A DNA stretch of 26,603 bases from JBBIRT01 sp037441725 (GCA_037441725.1 JBBIRT010000031.1:1-26603); one strand, 5' to 3'; counted from the stretch's first letter, positions 15,134 through 23,435 are shown. Notes: generated from the sequence alone by a model not told the origin. Made by a program: numbers and translations.

Positions 15134-15784
15134 TTATGATGTTGTTTTTAATTGGTGAACAATTTGTTGAAAAATTTGCTCAGGTCCTCCTTTCCCCTGA
15201 ATGGATCGAAGGACTTTTTCTCCCTCATAATATTGGATGAGGGGAGCGGTCTGCTCTTCATATTCTTTCAGGCGAGCTCGAATGGTCCCTTCATTGTCGT
15301 CTTCTCTTTGGTAGAGTGGACCTCCGCAACGGTCACAGACCCCCTCTTTTTTTGAGGGGTTAAAGAGGATGTGGTACATCGCCCCACATTCTTTACACGT
15401 CCTCCTCCCAGTCAATCGACGGATCAGTTCTTCTGAATCCACTTGAAGATTGAGCACGATGTCGATCTTCTTCCCCATTCTATCCAGAATAGCTTTCAAT
15501 GTCTTAGCTTGGGCTATGGTCCTTGGGAATCCATCCAGGATAAATCCGACCTCACACTCCTTTGACTTCAAGCGTTCCTCGATGATTCCGATGACAATCT
15601 CATCTGGCACTAATTGTCCTTGGTCCATAAATCCCTTCGCCTTCTTTCCTAAAGGCGTGTTCTCTTTTACCGATGCCCTTAAAATGTCTCCTGTAGAGAT
15701 TTGAGGGATATGATAACAATCTACAATTTTTTGAGCTTGGGTTCCCTTTCCTGCCCCAGGGGGGCCAAATAGAATTAAATTCAA
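15134..15784 (-). CDS. adk: Adenylate kinase, zinc-LID type
   Basis: Converts ATP + AMP to 2 ADP. The protein is 216 aa with the P-loop GPPGAGKGT (residues 7-15), AMP-site motifs STGDILRA and DGFPRT, and a long LID with four cysteines (RRTCKECG ... VCDRCGG), the structural zinc site of many Gram-positive and deltaproteobacterial enzymes. The start is TTG at 15782-15784, giving the conserved MNLILFGPPG beginning. It has a perfect AGGAGG five bases before it, while the upstream TTG at 15811 has no Shine-Dalgarno. It follows secY after 39 nt. Confidence 0.95.
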   Translation of the reverse strand: MNLILFGPPGAGKGTQAQKIVDCYHIPQISTGDILRASVKENTPLGKKAKGFMDQGQLVPDEIVIGIIEERLKSKECEVGFILDGFPRTIAQAKTLKAILDRMGKKIDIVLNLQVDSEELIRRLTGRRTCKECGAMYHILFNPSKKEGVCDRCGGPLYQREDDNEGTIRARLKEYEEQTAPLIQYYEGEKVLRSIQGKGGPEQIFQQIVHQLKTTS

Positions 15785-15823
15785 ATCACCCTCCTGAATT
15801 TGTAAACTCAAATCTTAATTTTC

Positions 15824-17152
15824 TTAGCCCCTTCTCCCTTTCAATCTCCCCTTTTTCATCAGGCCTTCGTAGTGACGTGAGAGCATGTGCGCTTCAATCT
15901 GTTGGACCGTATCCAGAGCAACTCCTACGACAATGAGGAGGGAGGTTCCTCCAAAATAGAAGGAGACATTGAACTTACGATATAAGATAGAAGGCAGCAC
16001 GCAGATCGCAGACACATAAATGGCTCCTCCAAGGGTAATTCGGGTGAGCACTTTATCGATATATTCAGCCGTCTTCTGCCCCGGACGAATCCCCGGGATA
16101 TAACCACCGAATTTTTTCATATTCTCAGCCACATCATTCGGATTAAAGGTCACCGCAGTATAGAAATAGCAGAAGAAGATGATGAATCCTACATAGAGGA
16201 GATTATAAAGAAGTGCACCAGGACCTAAACTGTGGAGGACCGACTGAATCCAAGGATGCGCCTCCAGCCATGGTTTTGGCATGAAATTGGCAATCGTCAA
16301 GGGAAACATCAGGATCGAAGAAGCAAATATTGGTGGAATGACACCTGATGTGTTCAGCTTGAGGGGAAGATGGGTGCTCTGTCCCCCATAAACCTTTCTC
16401 CCAACAATCCGTTTCGCATATTGGACTGGAAGCCTTCGTTGTCCAGTTTCTACAAAGATAATCACGGCCACCACAAAGACCATCAGGACAATTAAAAACA
16501 GGACGGTGAGGATATTCATCTGTCCCACCCTGAAAAGTTCATAAGTACTGGCTACAGCATTTGGCATTCTCGCCACAATCCCTGCGAAGATGATCAAAGA
16601 GATCCCATTCCCAATTCCCCTCTCTGTAATCTGTTCGCCTAACCACATGATAAAAGCTGTCCCTGCAGTCAGGGTAATGACCGTCATAAGTCTGAAAGAC
16701 CAGCCTGGAGCCAAAACGATCATTTCTCCAGCAGCCCCTTGCATATTCTCCAGACCAACAGCAATCCCAAATCCCTGGATCATACTGAGAATGACCGTAC
16801 CATATCGGGTATATTGAACAATCTTTTTACGGCCAATCTCTCCTTCCTTCTGAAGCTGGGCCAGATAAGGGATCACCACCGTGAGAAGCTGGAGAATGAT
16901 TGAGGCACTGATATAGGGCATGATGCCCAGGGCAAAAACCGAAAGCCTTTCTAAGGCTCCTCCTGAAAACATATCGATGAGACTAAAGATGGTCCCTCGG
17001 GCTTGAGCAAAAAACGAGGCCAGAGCATCTCCATTGATCCCTGGGGTGGGGATATGAACCCCAATCCGGTAGATGGCCAACAAGAGAAGGGTCCAGAGAA
17101 TCCTTCTTTTAAGTTCTGGGATCTTAAAGATGTTCTGGGCTCCTGAAATCAT
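15824..17152 (-). CDS. secY: Preprotein translocase subunit SecY
   Basis: Channel of the Sec translocon, 442 aa with the expected ten transmembrane helices. Family motifs: IPTPGIN at the first periplasmic loop, the plug region SLIDMFSGGALERLSVFALG (helix 2a/2b), LGIMPYISASIILQLL, GEQITERGIGNGISLIIF and GIRPGQKT, with the cytosolic C-terminus rich in Gly/Arg/Lys. The ATG overlaps the rplO stop as ATGA (17149-17152), so translation is coupled. GGAGGTT lies inside the end of rplO. Confidence 0.98.
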   Translation of the reverse strand: MISGAQNIFKIPELKRRILWTLLLLAIYRIGVHIPTPGINGDALASFFAQARGTIFSLIDMFSGGALERLSVFALGIMPYISASIILQLLTVVIPYLAQLQKEGEIGRKKIVQYTRYGTVILSMIQGFGIAVGLENMQGAAGEMIVLAPGWSFRLMTVITLTAGTAFIMWLGEQITERGIGNGISLIIFAGIVARMPNAVASTYELFRVGQMNILTVLFLIVLMVFVVAVIIFVETGQRRLPVQYAKRIVGRKVYGGQSTHLPLKLNTSGVIPPIFASSILMFPLTIANFMPKPWLEAHPWIQSVLHSLGPGALLYNLLYVGFIIFFCYFYTAVTFNPNDVAENMKKFGGYIPGIRPGQKTAEYIDKVLTRITLGGAIYVSAICVLPSILYRKFNVSFYFGGTSLLIVVGVALDTVQQIEAHMLSRHYEGLMKKGRLKGRRG

Positions 17153-17592
17153 GAGCCAATAACCTCCACCTTTCCAGAAACGTCTTCAACCTTCTTGAGG
17201 GCAGCTTTGCTCACTTGATGGACATGGATGGTCAGAGGATGCTGAAGCTCTCCATCTGAGAGAAGTTTTACAGGCCCTCCTCTTTTTAAAAGACCTGATT
17301 GAACCAAGAGATCAGGATCCACGATCGAATCCTTGGGAAATCGATTGAGATCTCCGACATGGATAATGGAATAAACCTTTTTAAAAGGCGACCGAAATCC
17401 TCTCTTCGGAAGGCGCCGTTGAAGAGGCATCTGGCCTCCCTCAAAACCTGCCTTGGTTCCCCGTCCAGAACGGGAATTCTGACCTTTGGAACCTCTACAG
17501 GCTGTTTTACCATGGCCAGATCCAACTCCCCTTCCCACTCTTTTTATCTTTCTCCTTGCCCCTTCGGGCGGTCTCAGCTCGCTCAATTTCAT
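17149..17592 (-). CDS. rplO: 50S ribosomal protein L15
   Basis: Late-assembly large-subunit protein, 147 aa. The N-terminal Gly/Arg-rich extension reads MKLSELRPPEGARRKIKRVG, RGVGSGHGKTACRGSKGQNS, RSGRGTKAGFEGGQMPLQRR, followed by LPKRGFRSPFKK. The C-terminal SKAALKKVEDVSGKVEVI is the family end. It overlaps secY by 4 nt. There is a 74-nt spacer to rpmD upstream. Confidence 0.98.
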   Translation of the reverse strand: MKLSELRPPEGARRKIKRVGRGVGSGHGKTACRGSKGQNSRSGRGTKAGFEGGQMPLQRRLPKRGFRSPFKKVYSIIHVGDLNRFPKDSIVDPDLLVQSGLLKRGGPVKLLSDGELQHPLTIHVHQVSKAALKKVEDVSGKVEVIGS

Positions 17593-17666
17593 CTCTCTTC
17601 ACCCAATGATGGACTCTGTGTAATCCTTTTTAATTCTGTATCTTCATAGGAACATATGGCCATTTT

Positions 17667-17843
17667 TTAAAGCACTCTCAATAAATGACTGACCCGATTC
17701 ACCATCCCGCGAATTTCAGGCCGATCTGGCAAGGTGAGGGTTTGATAAAGCCTTTTGAATCCAAGGCCCCGAATCGTCTCTCTCTGATCCTTGGTCCGCC
17801 CAATAACACTTCGAATCCATTGGATCTTAATCTTTTTTTCCAT
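17667..17843 (-). CDS. rpmD: 50S ribosomal protein L30
   Basis: Small 58-aa large-subunit protein. It begins MEKKIKIQWIRSVIGRTKDQ, then RETIRGLGFKRLYQTLTLPD and RPEIRGMVNRVSHLLRVL, matching the bacterial L30 fold throughout. The ATG at 17843 is chosen since GAGGAGGG lies just upstream; a start 15 nt earlier would place the Shine-Dalgarno in the gene. It follows rpsE after 11 nt. Confidence 0.95.
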   Translation of the reverse strand: MEKKIKIQWIRSVIGRTKDQRETIRGLGFKRLYQTLTLPDRPEIRGMVNRVSHLLRVL

Positions 17844-17854
17844 CCCAACCCTCC

Positions 17855-18327
17855 TCAACTTTCCGGAGCAACCTCACGCCGTCTCTCAATCACCTCTTCT
17901 GGAGACTTCAGTTGTTGGATGGCTTGAAGGGTAGCTTTAATGAGATTGTATGGGTTGTTAGACCCAAGAGATTTAGTCAAGATGTTTTGAATCCCTGCTG
18001 ACTCAACAATCGCCCTGACCGCTGCTCCAGCGATGACCCCTGTCCCTTCTGAGGCAGGTTTGAGGAGAACCTTTGCTGCCCCAAATTTCCCCATCACTTC
18101 GTAGGGAATCGTATTATTAAGAATAGGAACCTTAATTAGATTCCTCTTGGCATGTTCAACTCCTTTTCGAATGGCTTCTGGCACTTCATTGGCCTTCCCC
18201 AACCCACTCCCCACATGGCCATTCCCATCTCCAACCACCACCAAGGCACTGAAGCTAAAGCGTCTTCCTCCCTTTACCACCTTGGCCACTCGGTTGATAT
18301 GAACTACACGGTCGGTTAACTCCAATG
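17855..18327 (-). CDS. rpsE: 30S ribosomal protein S5 (5' end lost in assembly gap)
   Basis: Small-subunit protein important for decoding fidelity and mRNA entry. The visible part reads ELTDRVVHINRVAKVVKGGR, RFSFSALVVVGDGNGHVGSG and PASEGTGVIAGAAVRAIVES, family consensus to the C-terminus. Compared with E. coli S5 about ten N-terminal residues are missing; the coding frame enters the N run at 18328. The apparent TTG start at 18325 is an artefact of the gap edge. rplR precedes it. Confidence 0.96.
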
Positions 18328-18392
18328 NNNNNNNNNNNNNNNNNNNNNNNNNNNNNNNNNNNNNNNNNNNNNNNNNNNNNNNNNNNNNNNNN
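18328..18392. other. Assembly gap (65 N)
   Basis: A run of 65 N. By comparison with S5 it should contain the rpsE start codon, its Shine-Dalgarno and about 30 nt of coding sequence, plus part of the rplR-rpsE spacer. The 44 bp left of the rplR stop (18393-18436) are non-coding. The true gap length may differ from 65. Confidence 0.98.
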
Positions 18393-18436
18393 AGACATAA
18401 AGTGAACCTAACTCATTGGAGATTGAATCGGTGCAA

Positions 18437-18799
18437 TTAAAAAAGTAACCCCCCTGCCCTTGCCGCTTCTGCCAAGGCCTTAACTCTACCATGATAAAGA
18501 TATCCATTACGATCGAAGACGACCTTTTGAATCCCCTTTTCAAGGCATTTCTTTGCGATCAATTCTCCAACTCTTTTTGCTGCTTCTCGATTTCCAGAAT
18601 TTTTAAGGCTCCCCTTCAATTCCTTGCTTAGGGTAGAGGCACTGGCGAGTGTTCTTCCTGTTGAATCCTCAATGGCTTGCGCATAGATATGTCTCAGACT
18701 CCGAAAGACATTAAGTCTCGGTCGTTCTGAGGTGCCTTTCACGCGACTCCTCACCCTCCTCTTTCTTTTCAGCCTTGCTAATTTCTTCTTTTCTTCCAA
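18437..18799 (-). CDS. rplR: 50S ribosomal protein L18
   Basis: 5S rRNA-binding protein, 120 aa. The N-terminus is basic (KKKLARLKRKRRVRSRVKGT), followed by SERPRLNVFRSLRHIYAQAI and the C-terminal VVFDRNGYLYHGRVKALAEA, ARAGGLLF, which ends like other L18. The start codon is TTG at 18799 with GGGAGGAG eight bases upstream; no in-frame ATG fits the family length. It is complete, and the assembly gap lies downstream of its stop. Confidence 0.96.
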   Translation of the reverse strand: MEEKKKLARLKRKRRVRSRVKGTSERPRLNVFRSLRHIYAQAIEDSTGRTLASASTLSKELKGSLKNSGNREAAKRVGELIAKKCLEKGIQKVVFDRNGYLYHGRVKALAEAARAGGLLF

Positions 18800-18854
18800 A
18801 ATGATCTCCTCCCCCCTTTGCCATAAACTGTTTTATGGGATGAGATGGGGGCCA

Positions 18855-19391
18855 TTAAGCTTTAGTCTTCCCGACCTTTTTACGGATCTTCTCCCCAAGG
18901 TAGCGAATCCCCTTTCCTTTATAAGGTTCTGGAGGTTTGATAGAACGAAGTTGTGCAGCAACGATCCCCACCTGTTGTTTGTCCACCCCTTTTACTGTAA
19001 TCAGGGTCTGTTTCTCCACATCAATCTTAATCCCCTTTGGAATGGGATAAAGGACTGGATGGGAATATCCTAAGGAAAGCTTAAGGGCGTCCCCTTGCAG
19101 ATCTGCTCGAAAACCAACTCCGACGATTTCCAGCCTCTTTTCAAACCCCTGGGTCACTCCAACCACCATATTGGCGATGAGACTTCTTGTCAAACCCTGA
19201 AGGGCTCTTAGATTTCGTTGCTCATTGGAACAACGGATAAAAATCTTACCCTCCTCAACCGATATGTAAATGCCATGGGGGAGCGGGTGGGAGAGAAACC
19301 CTTTGGGCCCTGTCACCTCCACCTTTGAGGGGTCATAGGTAATCTTGACTTCTTTTGGTAATACAATGGGCATCCTTCCAATACTAGACAT
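18855..19391 (-). CDS. rplF: 50S ribosomal protein L6
   Basis: Two-domain large-subunit protein near the sarcin-ricin loop, 178 aa. Begins MSSIGRMPIVLPKEVKITYD; the central GFEKRLEIVGVGFRADLQGD and the C-terminal PPEPYKGKGIRYLGEKIRKK, VGKTKA are consensus. The ATG at 19391 has GAGGTCAAGG upstream; the TTG 12 nt earlier lies within that region. The 76-nt spacer to rpsH contains a small hairpin. Confidence 0.97.
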   Translation of the reverse strand: MSSIGRMPIVLPKEVKITYDPSKVEVTGPKGFLSHPLPHGIYISVEEGKIFIRCSNEQRNLRALQGLTRSLIANMVVGVTQGFEKRLEIVGVGFRADLQGDALKLSLGYSHPVLYPIPKGIKIDVEKQTLITVKGVDKQQVGIVAAQLRSIKPPEPYKGKGIRYLGEKIRKKVGKTKA

Positions 19392-19443
19392 CCTTGACCT
19401 CAATTTCGAATTTGATAACGAATATTGTAAATTAAAAAATTTG

Positions 19444-19458
19444 ATTCAGAGTCTGAAT
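19444..19458 (-). promoter_or_regulatory. Small hairpin with T-run between rpsH and rplF
   Basis: On the minus strand ATTCAG-ACT-CTGAAT (19444-19458) forms a 6-bp AT-rich stem, followed after four bases by a run of six T. It could act as a weak attenuator inside the spc operon, but it lacks G-C pairs and is unlikely to stop most transcription. Confidence 0.25.
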
Positions 19459-19467
19459 TGAAAATGA

Positions 19468-19866
19468 TTACCAAACGTAACATAAGACCTCCCCCCCAAC
19501 ATTGGCCTGGCGGGCCAATTTATCTGTCAAGATCCCTTTGGGGGTTGAGAGGATCGATACCCCTAATCCACTCATCACTGAGGGAATTTGATCCTTTCCC
19601 ACATAAACCCTTCTCCCAGGTTTACTGATCCGTTTAAGATGAACCACCTCTTTACGGCTGGAATCGTATTTAAGGAAGATTCGAAGAACCTCATGCTGGC
19701 GATCATCGGTGATCACTTTAAAACTTTTAATAAATCCTTCCTCCATCAGGATCTTCGCAATCTTTCGTTTCATCTTTGAGGAGGGAACATCGACTTTCTC
19801 AAATTTGGCTTTGGCCCCGTTGCGAATTCTTGTAAACATATCGGCTAATGGATCAGTAATGGACAT
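19468..19866 (-). CDS. rpsH: 30S ribosomal protein S8
   Basis: Primary 16S rRNA binder; in E. coli it represses the spc operon. The protein is 132 aa: MSITDPLADMFTRIRNGAKA, the VDVPSSKMKRKIAKILMEEG segment, RISKPGRRVYVGKDQIPSVM and SGLGVSILSTPKGILTDKLA, ending GGEVLCYVW. The ATG at 19866 is supported by GGGGGT upstream and by the family start; a longer version from 19896 would overlap rpsN. Confidence 0.97.
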   Translation of the reverse strand: MSITDPLADMFTRIRNGAKAKFEKVDVPSSKMKRKIAKILMEEGFIKSFKVITDDRQHEVLRIFLKYDSSRKEVVHLKRISKPGRRVYVGKDQIPSVMSGLGVSILSTPKGILTDKLARQANVGGEVLCYVW

Positions 19867-19889
19867 ATCAAAACCCCCATATCTGTGAC

Positions 19890-20075
19890 TTACCAACTTG
19901 ATTTAATCACTCCAGGAATCTCCCCCCGGGAGGCATACTTTCTCAAACAAAGTCGGCACATACTAAATTTTCGATAATAAGCCCTTGGCCTTCCACATAG
20001 AGGGCATCGATTGTACTCACGGACTTTAAACTTCTGGGGTCTTTTCGCCTTATTCATCAAAGAAAGTCTTGCCAA
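19890..20075 (-). CDS. rpsN: 30S ribosomal protein S14, zinc (type Z)
   Basis: Short 61-aa S14 with the zinc ligands C24xxC27 and C40xxC43 (YNRCPLCGRPRAYYRKFSMC, RLCLRKYA) and the C-terminal GEIPGVIKSSW of the zinc-binding form. The start is TTG (MARLSLMNKAKRP) behind AGGAGGAGAAA; an ATG six codons later would cut the conserved beginning. It lies in the usual place between rplE and rpsH. Confidence 0.96.
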   Translation of the reverse strand: MARLSLMNKAKRPQKFKVREYNRCPLCGRPRAYYRKFSMCRLCLRKYASRGEIPGVIKSSW

Positions 20076-20121
20076 TTTCTCCTCCTAATATTCTACGAAT
20101 TCGTTCTCAACCCTCAAATGC

Positions 20122-20661
20122 TTAATTCCGAAAGGGCATTCCTAACAACCTCAACAATTCTTTTCCTTCTTCATCCGTCTTAGCAGTGGTCACGATGACC
20201 ACATTCATCCCTTTCACTTTGTCAATTTTATCATAATGAATTTCTGGAAAGATCAATTGTTCACGAATGCCAAGGGCATAGTTTCCCCTTCCATCAAAAG
20301 ACTTTCCAGAAAGGCCTTTGAAATCCCTAACCCGAGGCAAAGCGACATTCACAAGACGATTGAAAAATTCATACATCCTCTCCTTCCGGAGGGTCACCAT
20401 ACATCCAATGGGCATTCCGGTCCTCAATTTAAATTGGGCAATCGATTTTTTTGCCTTGGTAATCATAGGCTTCTGCCCAGTGATCAAGCTGATTTCATTG
20501 ACAGCGGAATCAAGAATCTTGATATTCTGGATGGCCTCTCCTAATCCCATGTTCACCACAATCTTCTGAAGTTTTGGGACTTCCATCCGATTTTTATAAT
20601 TGAATCGCTTCATCAGAGCAGGGACAACTTTTTCTTGGTAGATTTCTTTCAATTTAGCCAT
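20122..20661 (-). CDS. rplE: 50S ribosomal protein L5
   Basis: 5S rRNA-binding protein of the central protuberance, 179 aa. Family motifs: KLQKIVVNMGLGEA, LITGQKPMITKAKKSIAQFK, LRTGMPIGCMVTLR, NVALPRVRDFKGLSGKSFDG, RGNYALGIREQLIFPEI, and the C-terminal ELLRLLGMPF. AGGTGG precedes the ATG, 8 nt after the rplX stop. Nothing odd. Confidence 0.98.
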   Translation of the reverse strand: MAKLKEIYQEKVVPALMKRFNYKNRMEVPKLQKIVVNMGLGEAIQNIKILDSAVNEISLITGQKPMITKAKKSIAQFKLRTGMPIGCMVTLRKERMYEFFNRLVNVALPRVRDFKGLSGKSFDGRGNYALGIREQLIFPEIHYDKIDKVKGMNVVIVTTAKTDEEGKELLRLLGMPFRN

Positions 20662-20669
20662 TCCACCAC

Positions 20670-21005
20670 CTATCGATCTAAAAGCTCACCACATTTTCGA
20701 CAGAATCGGGCCTTCTTCCCGTCCTCGAGAAGACGATGTCCAATCCGAACCGGCTTGTTACATTTCTCGCAGATGAGCATCACATTGGAAATGTGCAGAG
20801 GAGCTTCCTTCTCTAAGATCCCCCCCTGTCTCTGCTTTCCATGAGGGCGGGTATGCCTCTTGACGAAATTGATCTTTTCAACCAGCACCTTCTCCTTTTC
20901 AGGAAGGACTCTCAGAATGCGACCGCTCTTTCCTCTTTCCTTCCCATGGATGACCATCACCAGGTCATTCTTCTTAATGTGAAATTTTGGGACGACCATT
21001 TTCAT
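20670..21005 (-). CDS. rplX: 50S ribosomal protein L24
   Basis: Assembly initiator with a KOW motif, 111 aa. The KOW region reads KKNDLVMVIHGKERGKSGRI, followed by VEKINFVKRHTRPHGKQRQG. The C-terminus carries a zinc-ribbon-like pair CEKCN ... CRKCG that E. coli L24 lacks. Two close ATGs (21005 and 20999) are possible; I use the first, which has AAGGA upstream. Confidence 0.97.
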   Translation of the reverse strand: MKMVVPKFHIKKNDLVMVIHGKERGKSGRILRVLPEKEKVLVEKINFVKRHTRPHGKQRQGGILEKEAPLHISNVMLICEKCNKPVRIGHRLLEDGKKARFCRKCGELLDR

Positions 21006-21014
21006 TCCTTTTCC

Positions 21015-21383
21015 TTAAAGGACCTCAGGAGCTAATGAAACGATTTTCATAAATCGTTTGGCTCGAAGTTCCCTGGCTACAGGACCAAAAATTCGAGTCC
21101 CCACAGGATCTCCTTGTGGGTTAATCAGCACAGCCGAATTATCATCAAATTTAATATAGGAGCCATCTGGACGTTTCACCTCTTTTTTCGTTCGAACAAT
21201 GACGGCACGAGCCACATCCCCCTTCTTAATCTTTGAATTGGGAAGGGCATCTTTCACAGAGACTACGATGACATCTCCCAAGGTGGCATACTTCCGACGG
21301 GTGCCGCCGAGGACTTTGATGCAACCCAATTTTTTAGCTCCCGAATTATCGGCGACTTCAAGAATACTTCGCATCTGAATCAT
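21015..21383 (-). CDS. rplN: 50S ribosomal protein L14
   Basis: Subunit-interface protein contacting 16S h14, 122 aa. It reads MIQMRSILEVADNSGAKKLG, CIKVLGGTRRKYATLGDVIV, VSVKDALPNSKIKKGDVARA, with the C-terminal GTRIFGPVARELRAKRFMKI and VSLAPEVL. This is family consensus end to end. Shine-Dalgarno GGGAGTG. The spacer to rpsQ upstream is 50 nt, to rplX downstream 9 nt. Confidence 0.98.
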   Translation of the reverse strand: MIQMRSILEVADNSGAKKLGCIKVLGGTRRKYATLGDVIVVSVKDALPNSKIKKGDVARAVIVRTKKEVKRPDGSYIKFDDNSAVLINPQGDPVGTRIFGPVARELRAKRFMKIVSLAPEVL

Positions 21384-21433
21384 GATTCACTCCCTCAAGA
21401 GTTTCCACCTTTCACATCTCTTTTTCTCTTGCG

Positions 21434-21697
21434 TTAGGCGGCCCGTTCAAGGATCTCTTTGACCCTCCATCTTTTCTCCTTGCTAAGTGGACGGGTTTCA
21501 ATCAGTAATACTTTATCCCCGATCCGACATTCATTCTTTTCATCATGGGCTTTAACCTTGGTCCTCTTCCGGATATACTTTTTATAAAGTGGATGGAGGA
21601 CCAGACGATTGACCATGACGACTACCGTCTTATCCATTTTATCACTCGAAACAACGCCCGTTAAGGTCTTTCTCTTGCCTCTTTCCCCAAATGGCAT
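21434..21697 (-). CDS. rpsQ: 30S ribosomal protein S17
   Basis: OB-fold early-assembly protein, 87 aa. Signature: KTLTGVVSSDKMDKTVVVMV, HPLYKKYIRKRTKVKAHDEK, GDKVLLIETRPLSKEKRWRV. GAGGTGG precedes the ATG. It lies between rpmC and rplN as usual. Confidence 0.98.
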   Translation of the reverse strand: MPFGERGKRKTLTGVVSSDKMDKTVVVMVNRLVLHPLYKKYIRKRTKVKAHDEKNECRIGDKVLLIETRPLSKEKRWRVKEILERAA

Positions 21698-21742
21698 ATA
21701 ACCACCTCACTCCACTTCAATCTGCTTTATACCCATTCCATT

Positions 21743-21955
21743 TTAAGGCCTATGGTTTCTTTGCCTTTCCAGAGCCTTCTCCCTAAGGATGGTCTTGATC
21801 CGGGCGATGTCCCGTTTGATCTGAGGGATCCGCATGACATTCTCCAACTGGCCTGTGGCATGCTGAAAACGAAGGTTGAAGAGTTCCTCGCTTAAGTTCT
21901 TTTCCTTTTCAAGTAACTCCCCTTCATTTAATTGGCGAAGCTCCTTCCCTTTCAT
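21743..21955 (-). CDS. rpmC: 50S ribosomal protein L29
   Basis: Small helical protein at the tunnel exit, docking site for SRP and trigger factor, 70 aa. It reads MKGKELRQLNEGELLEKEKN, LSEELFNLRFQHATGQLENV, MRIPQIKRDIARIKTILREK. It overlaps rplP by 4 nt (ATGA at 21952-21955), so translation is coupled. Confidence 0.97.
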   Translation of the reverse strand: MKGKELRQLNEGELLEKEKNLSEELFNLRFQHATGQLENVMRIPQIKRDIARIKTILREKALERQRNHRP

Positions 21956-22368
21956 GGATGTTCCCCTCTCATGATGAACCTTGTATGAATGGGCAATTTA
22001 TGAGAGGCCAAGAGGAATGCCTCTCTTGCCCTTTCTTCAGCAACCCCTTCCATCTCATAAAGTATTCGGCCAGGCCGAATGACAGCCACCCAATCCTCTG
22101 GGGGGCCTTTTCCCTTTCCCATTCGGGTTTCCGCAGGCTTTTTGGTGATCGGTTTGTCTGGAAAAATCCGAATCCAGATCCGTCCTGTTCGTTTAATAAA
22201 ACGAGTCATCGCGATTCGTGCGGCCTCAATCTGTCGGGCAGTCAACCAACCACATTCTGTGGCTTGCAGACCAAAATCACCAAAATTGAGCGTGTTTCCT
22301 CGAGAGGCCACCCCTTTCATCCTGCCCTTCTGTTGTTTTCGATACTTGGTTTTCTTTGGCATCAACAT
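21952..22368 (-). CDS. rplP: 50S ribosomal protein L16
   Basis: Protein near the A-site tRNA and peptidyl transferase centre, 138 aa. It begins MLMPKKTKYRKQQKGRMKGV; other motifs are FGDFGLQATECGWLTARQIE, AARIAMTRFIKRTGRIWIRI and the arginine-containing GKGPPEDWVAVIRPGRILYE region. The first ATG (22368) matches the usual MLMPKK start, with GAAGTG upstream. Confidence 0.98.
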   Translation of the reverse strand: MLMPKKTKYRKQQKGRMKGVASRGNTLNFGDFGLQATECGWLTARQIEAARIAMTRFIKRTGRIWIRIFPDKPITKKPAETRMGKGKGPPEDWVAVIRPGRILYEMEGVAEERAREAFLLASHKLPIHTRFIMRGEHP

Positions 22369-22403
22369 GTCACTTCAACCCCTACGTTCACTCTTCCATT
22401 GGC

Positions 22404-23066
22404 TTATGCAGCTCTTTCTTCTCCCTCTCTGGTCGGGAAAACCTCTCCCTTAAAGATCCAAACCTTTACCCCAATAATCCCATAAGTGGTCTTGGCCTCT
22501 GCCAAACCAAAATCGATATCCGCCCTTAGGGTGTGTAGAGGAACGCGACCCTCCCGATACCATTCCCGGCGGGCCATCTCTGCTCCCCCCAATCTTCCTG
22601 CACATGCAATCTTAATCCCCTTGGCCCCCAATTTAATGGCAGAGGTGACAGCCCTCTTCATTGCCCTTCGAAATCCAACCCTTCTTTCGAGCTGAAGGGC
22701 TACATTTTCAGCCACCAGTTGGGCGTCGATCTCGGCTCTTTTGACCTCCTGAATATTGATAAAGATCTCTTTATCCGTCATTTTCTGTAGTTCCTTTTTC
22801 AAGACCTCAACCTCTGCCCCTTTTTTCCCAATGATGATCCCTGGCCGTGCCGTATAGATCGTAATTTTGACCTTTTTGGCCTTGCTGGCAGCCCGCTCAA
22901 TCTCTATCTTGGAAACTCCTGCGTGATAAAGTTTTTTCTTCAGATAATCCCGAATTCGAATATCTTCGATCAAGAGTTGAGGATAATCCTTTCCCGCAAA
23001 CCAACGGGAATCCCAGGATTTAATTAAGCCCAAACGAAAACTGGTTGGATGTACTTTCTGGCCCAA
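22404..23066 (-). CDS. rpsC: 30S ribosomal protein S3
   Basis: mRNA-entry protein with helicase function, 220 aa, with a KH domain (IYTARPGIIIGKKGAEVEVL) and the C-terminal GCAGRLGGAEMAR-type motif (ACAGRLGGAEMARREWYREG), RVPLHTLRADIDFGLAEAKT. The start codon is TTG (MGQKVHPTSFRLG) at 23066, seven bases after a perfect AGGAGG. The family beginning MGQKV leaves no doubt about this start. Confidence 0.98.
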   Translation of the reverse strand: MGQKVHPTSFRLGLIKSWDSRWFAGKDYPQLLIEDIRIRDYLKKKLYHAGVSKIEIERAASKAKKVKITIYTARPGIIIGKKGAEVEVLKKELQKMTDKEIFINIQEVKRAEIDAQLVAENVALQLERRVGFRRAMKRAVTSAIKLGAKGIKIACAGRLGGAEMARREWYREGRVPLHTLRADIDFGLAEAKTTYGIIGVKVWIFKGEVFPTREGEERAA

Positions 23067-23088
23067 ATTCTTTCCTCCTGCTTTCTCT

Positions 23089-23421
23089 TCACCTCTCGTC
23101 TAAGACGATTTGGATATGGCTGGTTCGCTTTCGAATCATGGTTGCCCGACCTAGGGCCCTGGGTTGATAACGTTTCATCATCGGTCCCTGATCCACCGTA
23201 ATCTTTTTAACAAACAGACGATCCACATCCAGAGTTTTTCTTTGGTTGGCATTGGCAATGGCCGATTTTAATAATTTGATGAGGATCTTTGCTGCTGCCT
23301 TCCTGGTGAAGGTCAATATGTTTAAAGCCTCTTCTGACCCTTTTCCTCGGATGAGATCAGCGACTAATCTCACCTTTCTGGGTGCAATCCGAACAAACTT
23401 CAAATTGGCTTTCACTTCCAT
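23089..23421 (-). CDS. rplV: 50S ribosomal protein L22
   Basis: Lines the exit tunnel together with L4; 110 aa. Family motifs: KFVRIAPRKVRLVADLIRGK, LLKSAIANANQRKTLDVDRL, and the tunnel hairpin region QGPMMKRYQPRALGRATMIR followed by KRTSHIQIVL. GGGAG precedes the ATG. Ordinary S10-operon position between rpsS and rpsC. Confidence 0.98.
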   Translation of the reverse strand: MEVKANLKFVRIAPRKVRLVADLIRGKGSEEALNILTFTRKAAAKILIKLLKSAIANANQRKTLDVDRLFVKKITVDQGPMMKRYQPRALGRATMIRKRTSHIQIVLDER

Positions 23422-23435
23422 CTCCCGTGTCCCCT

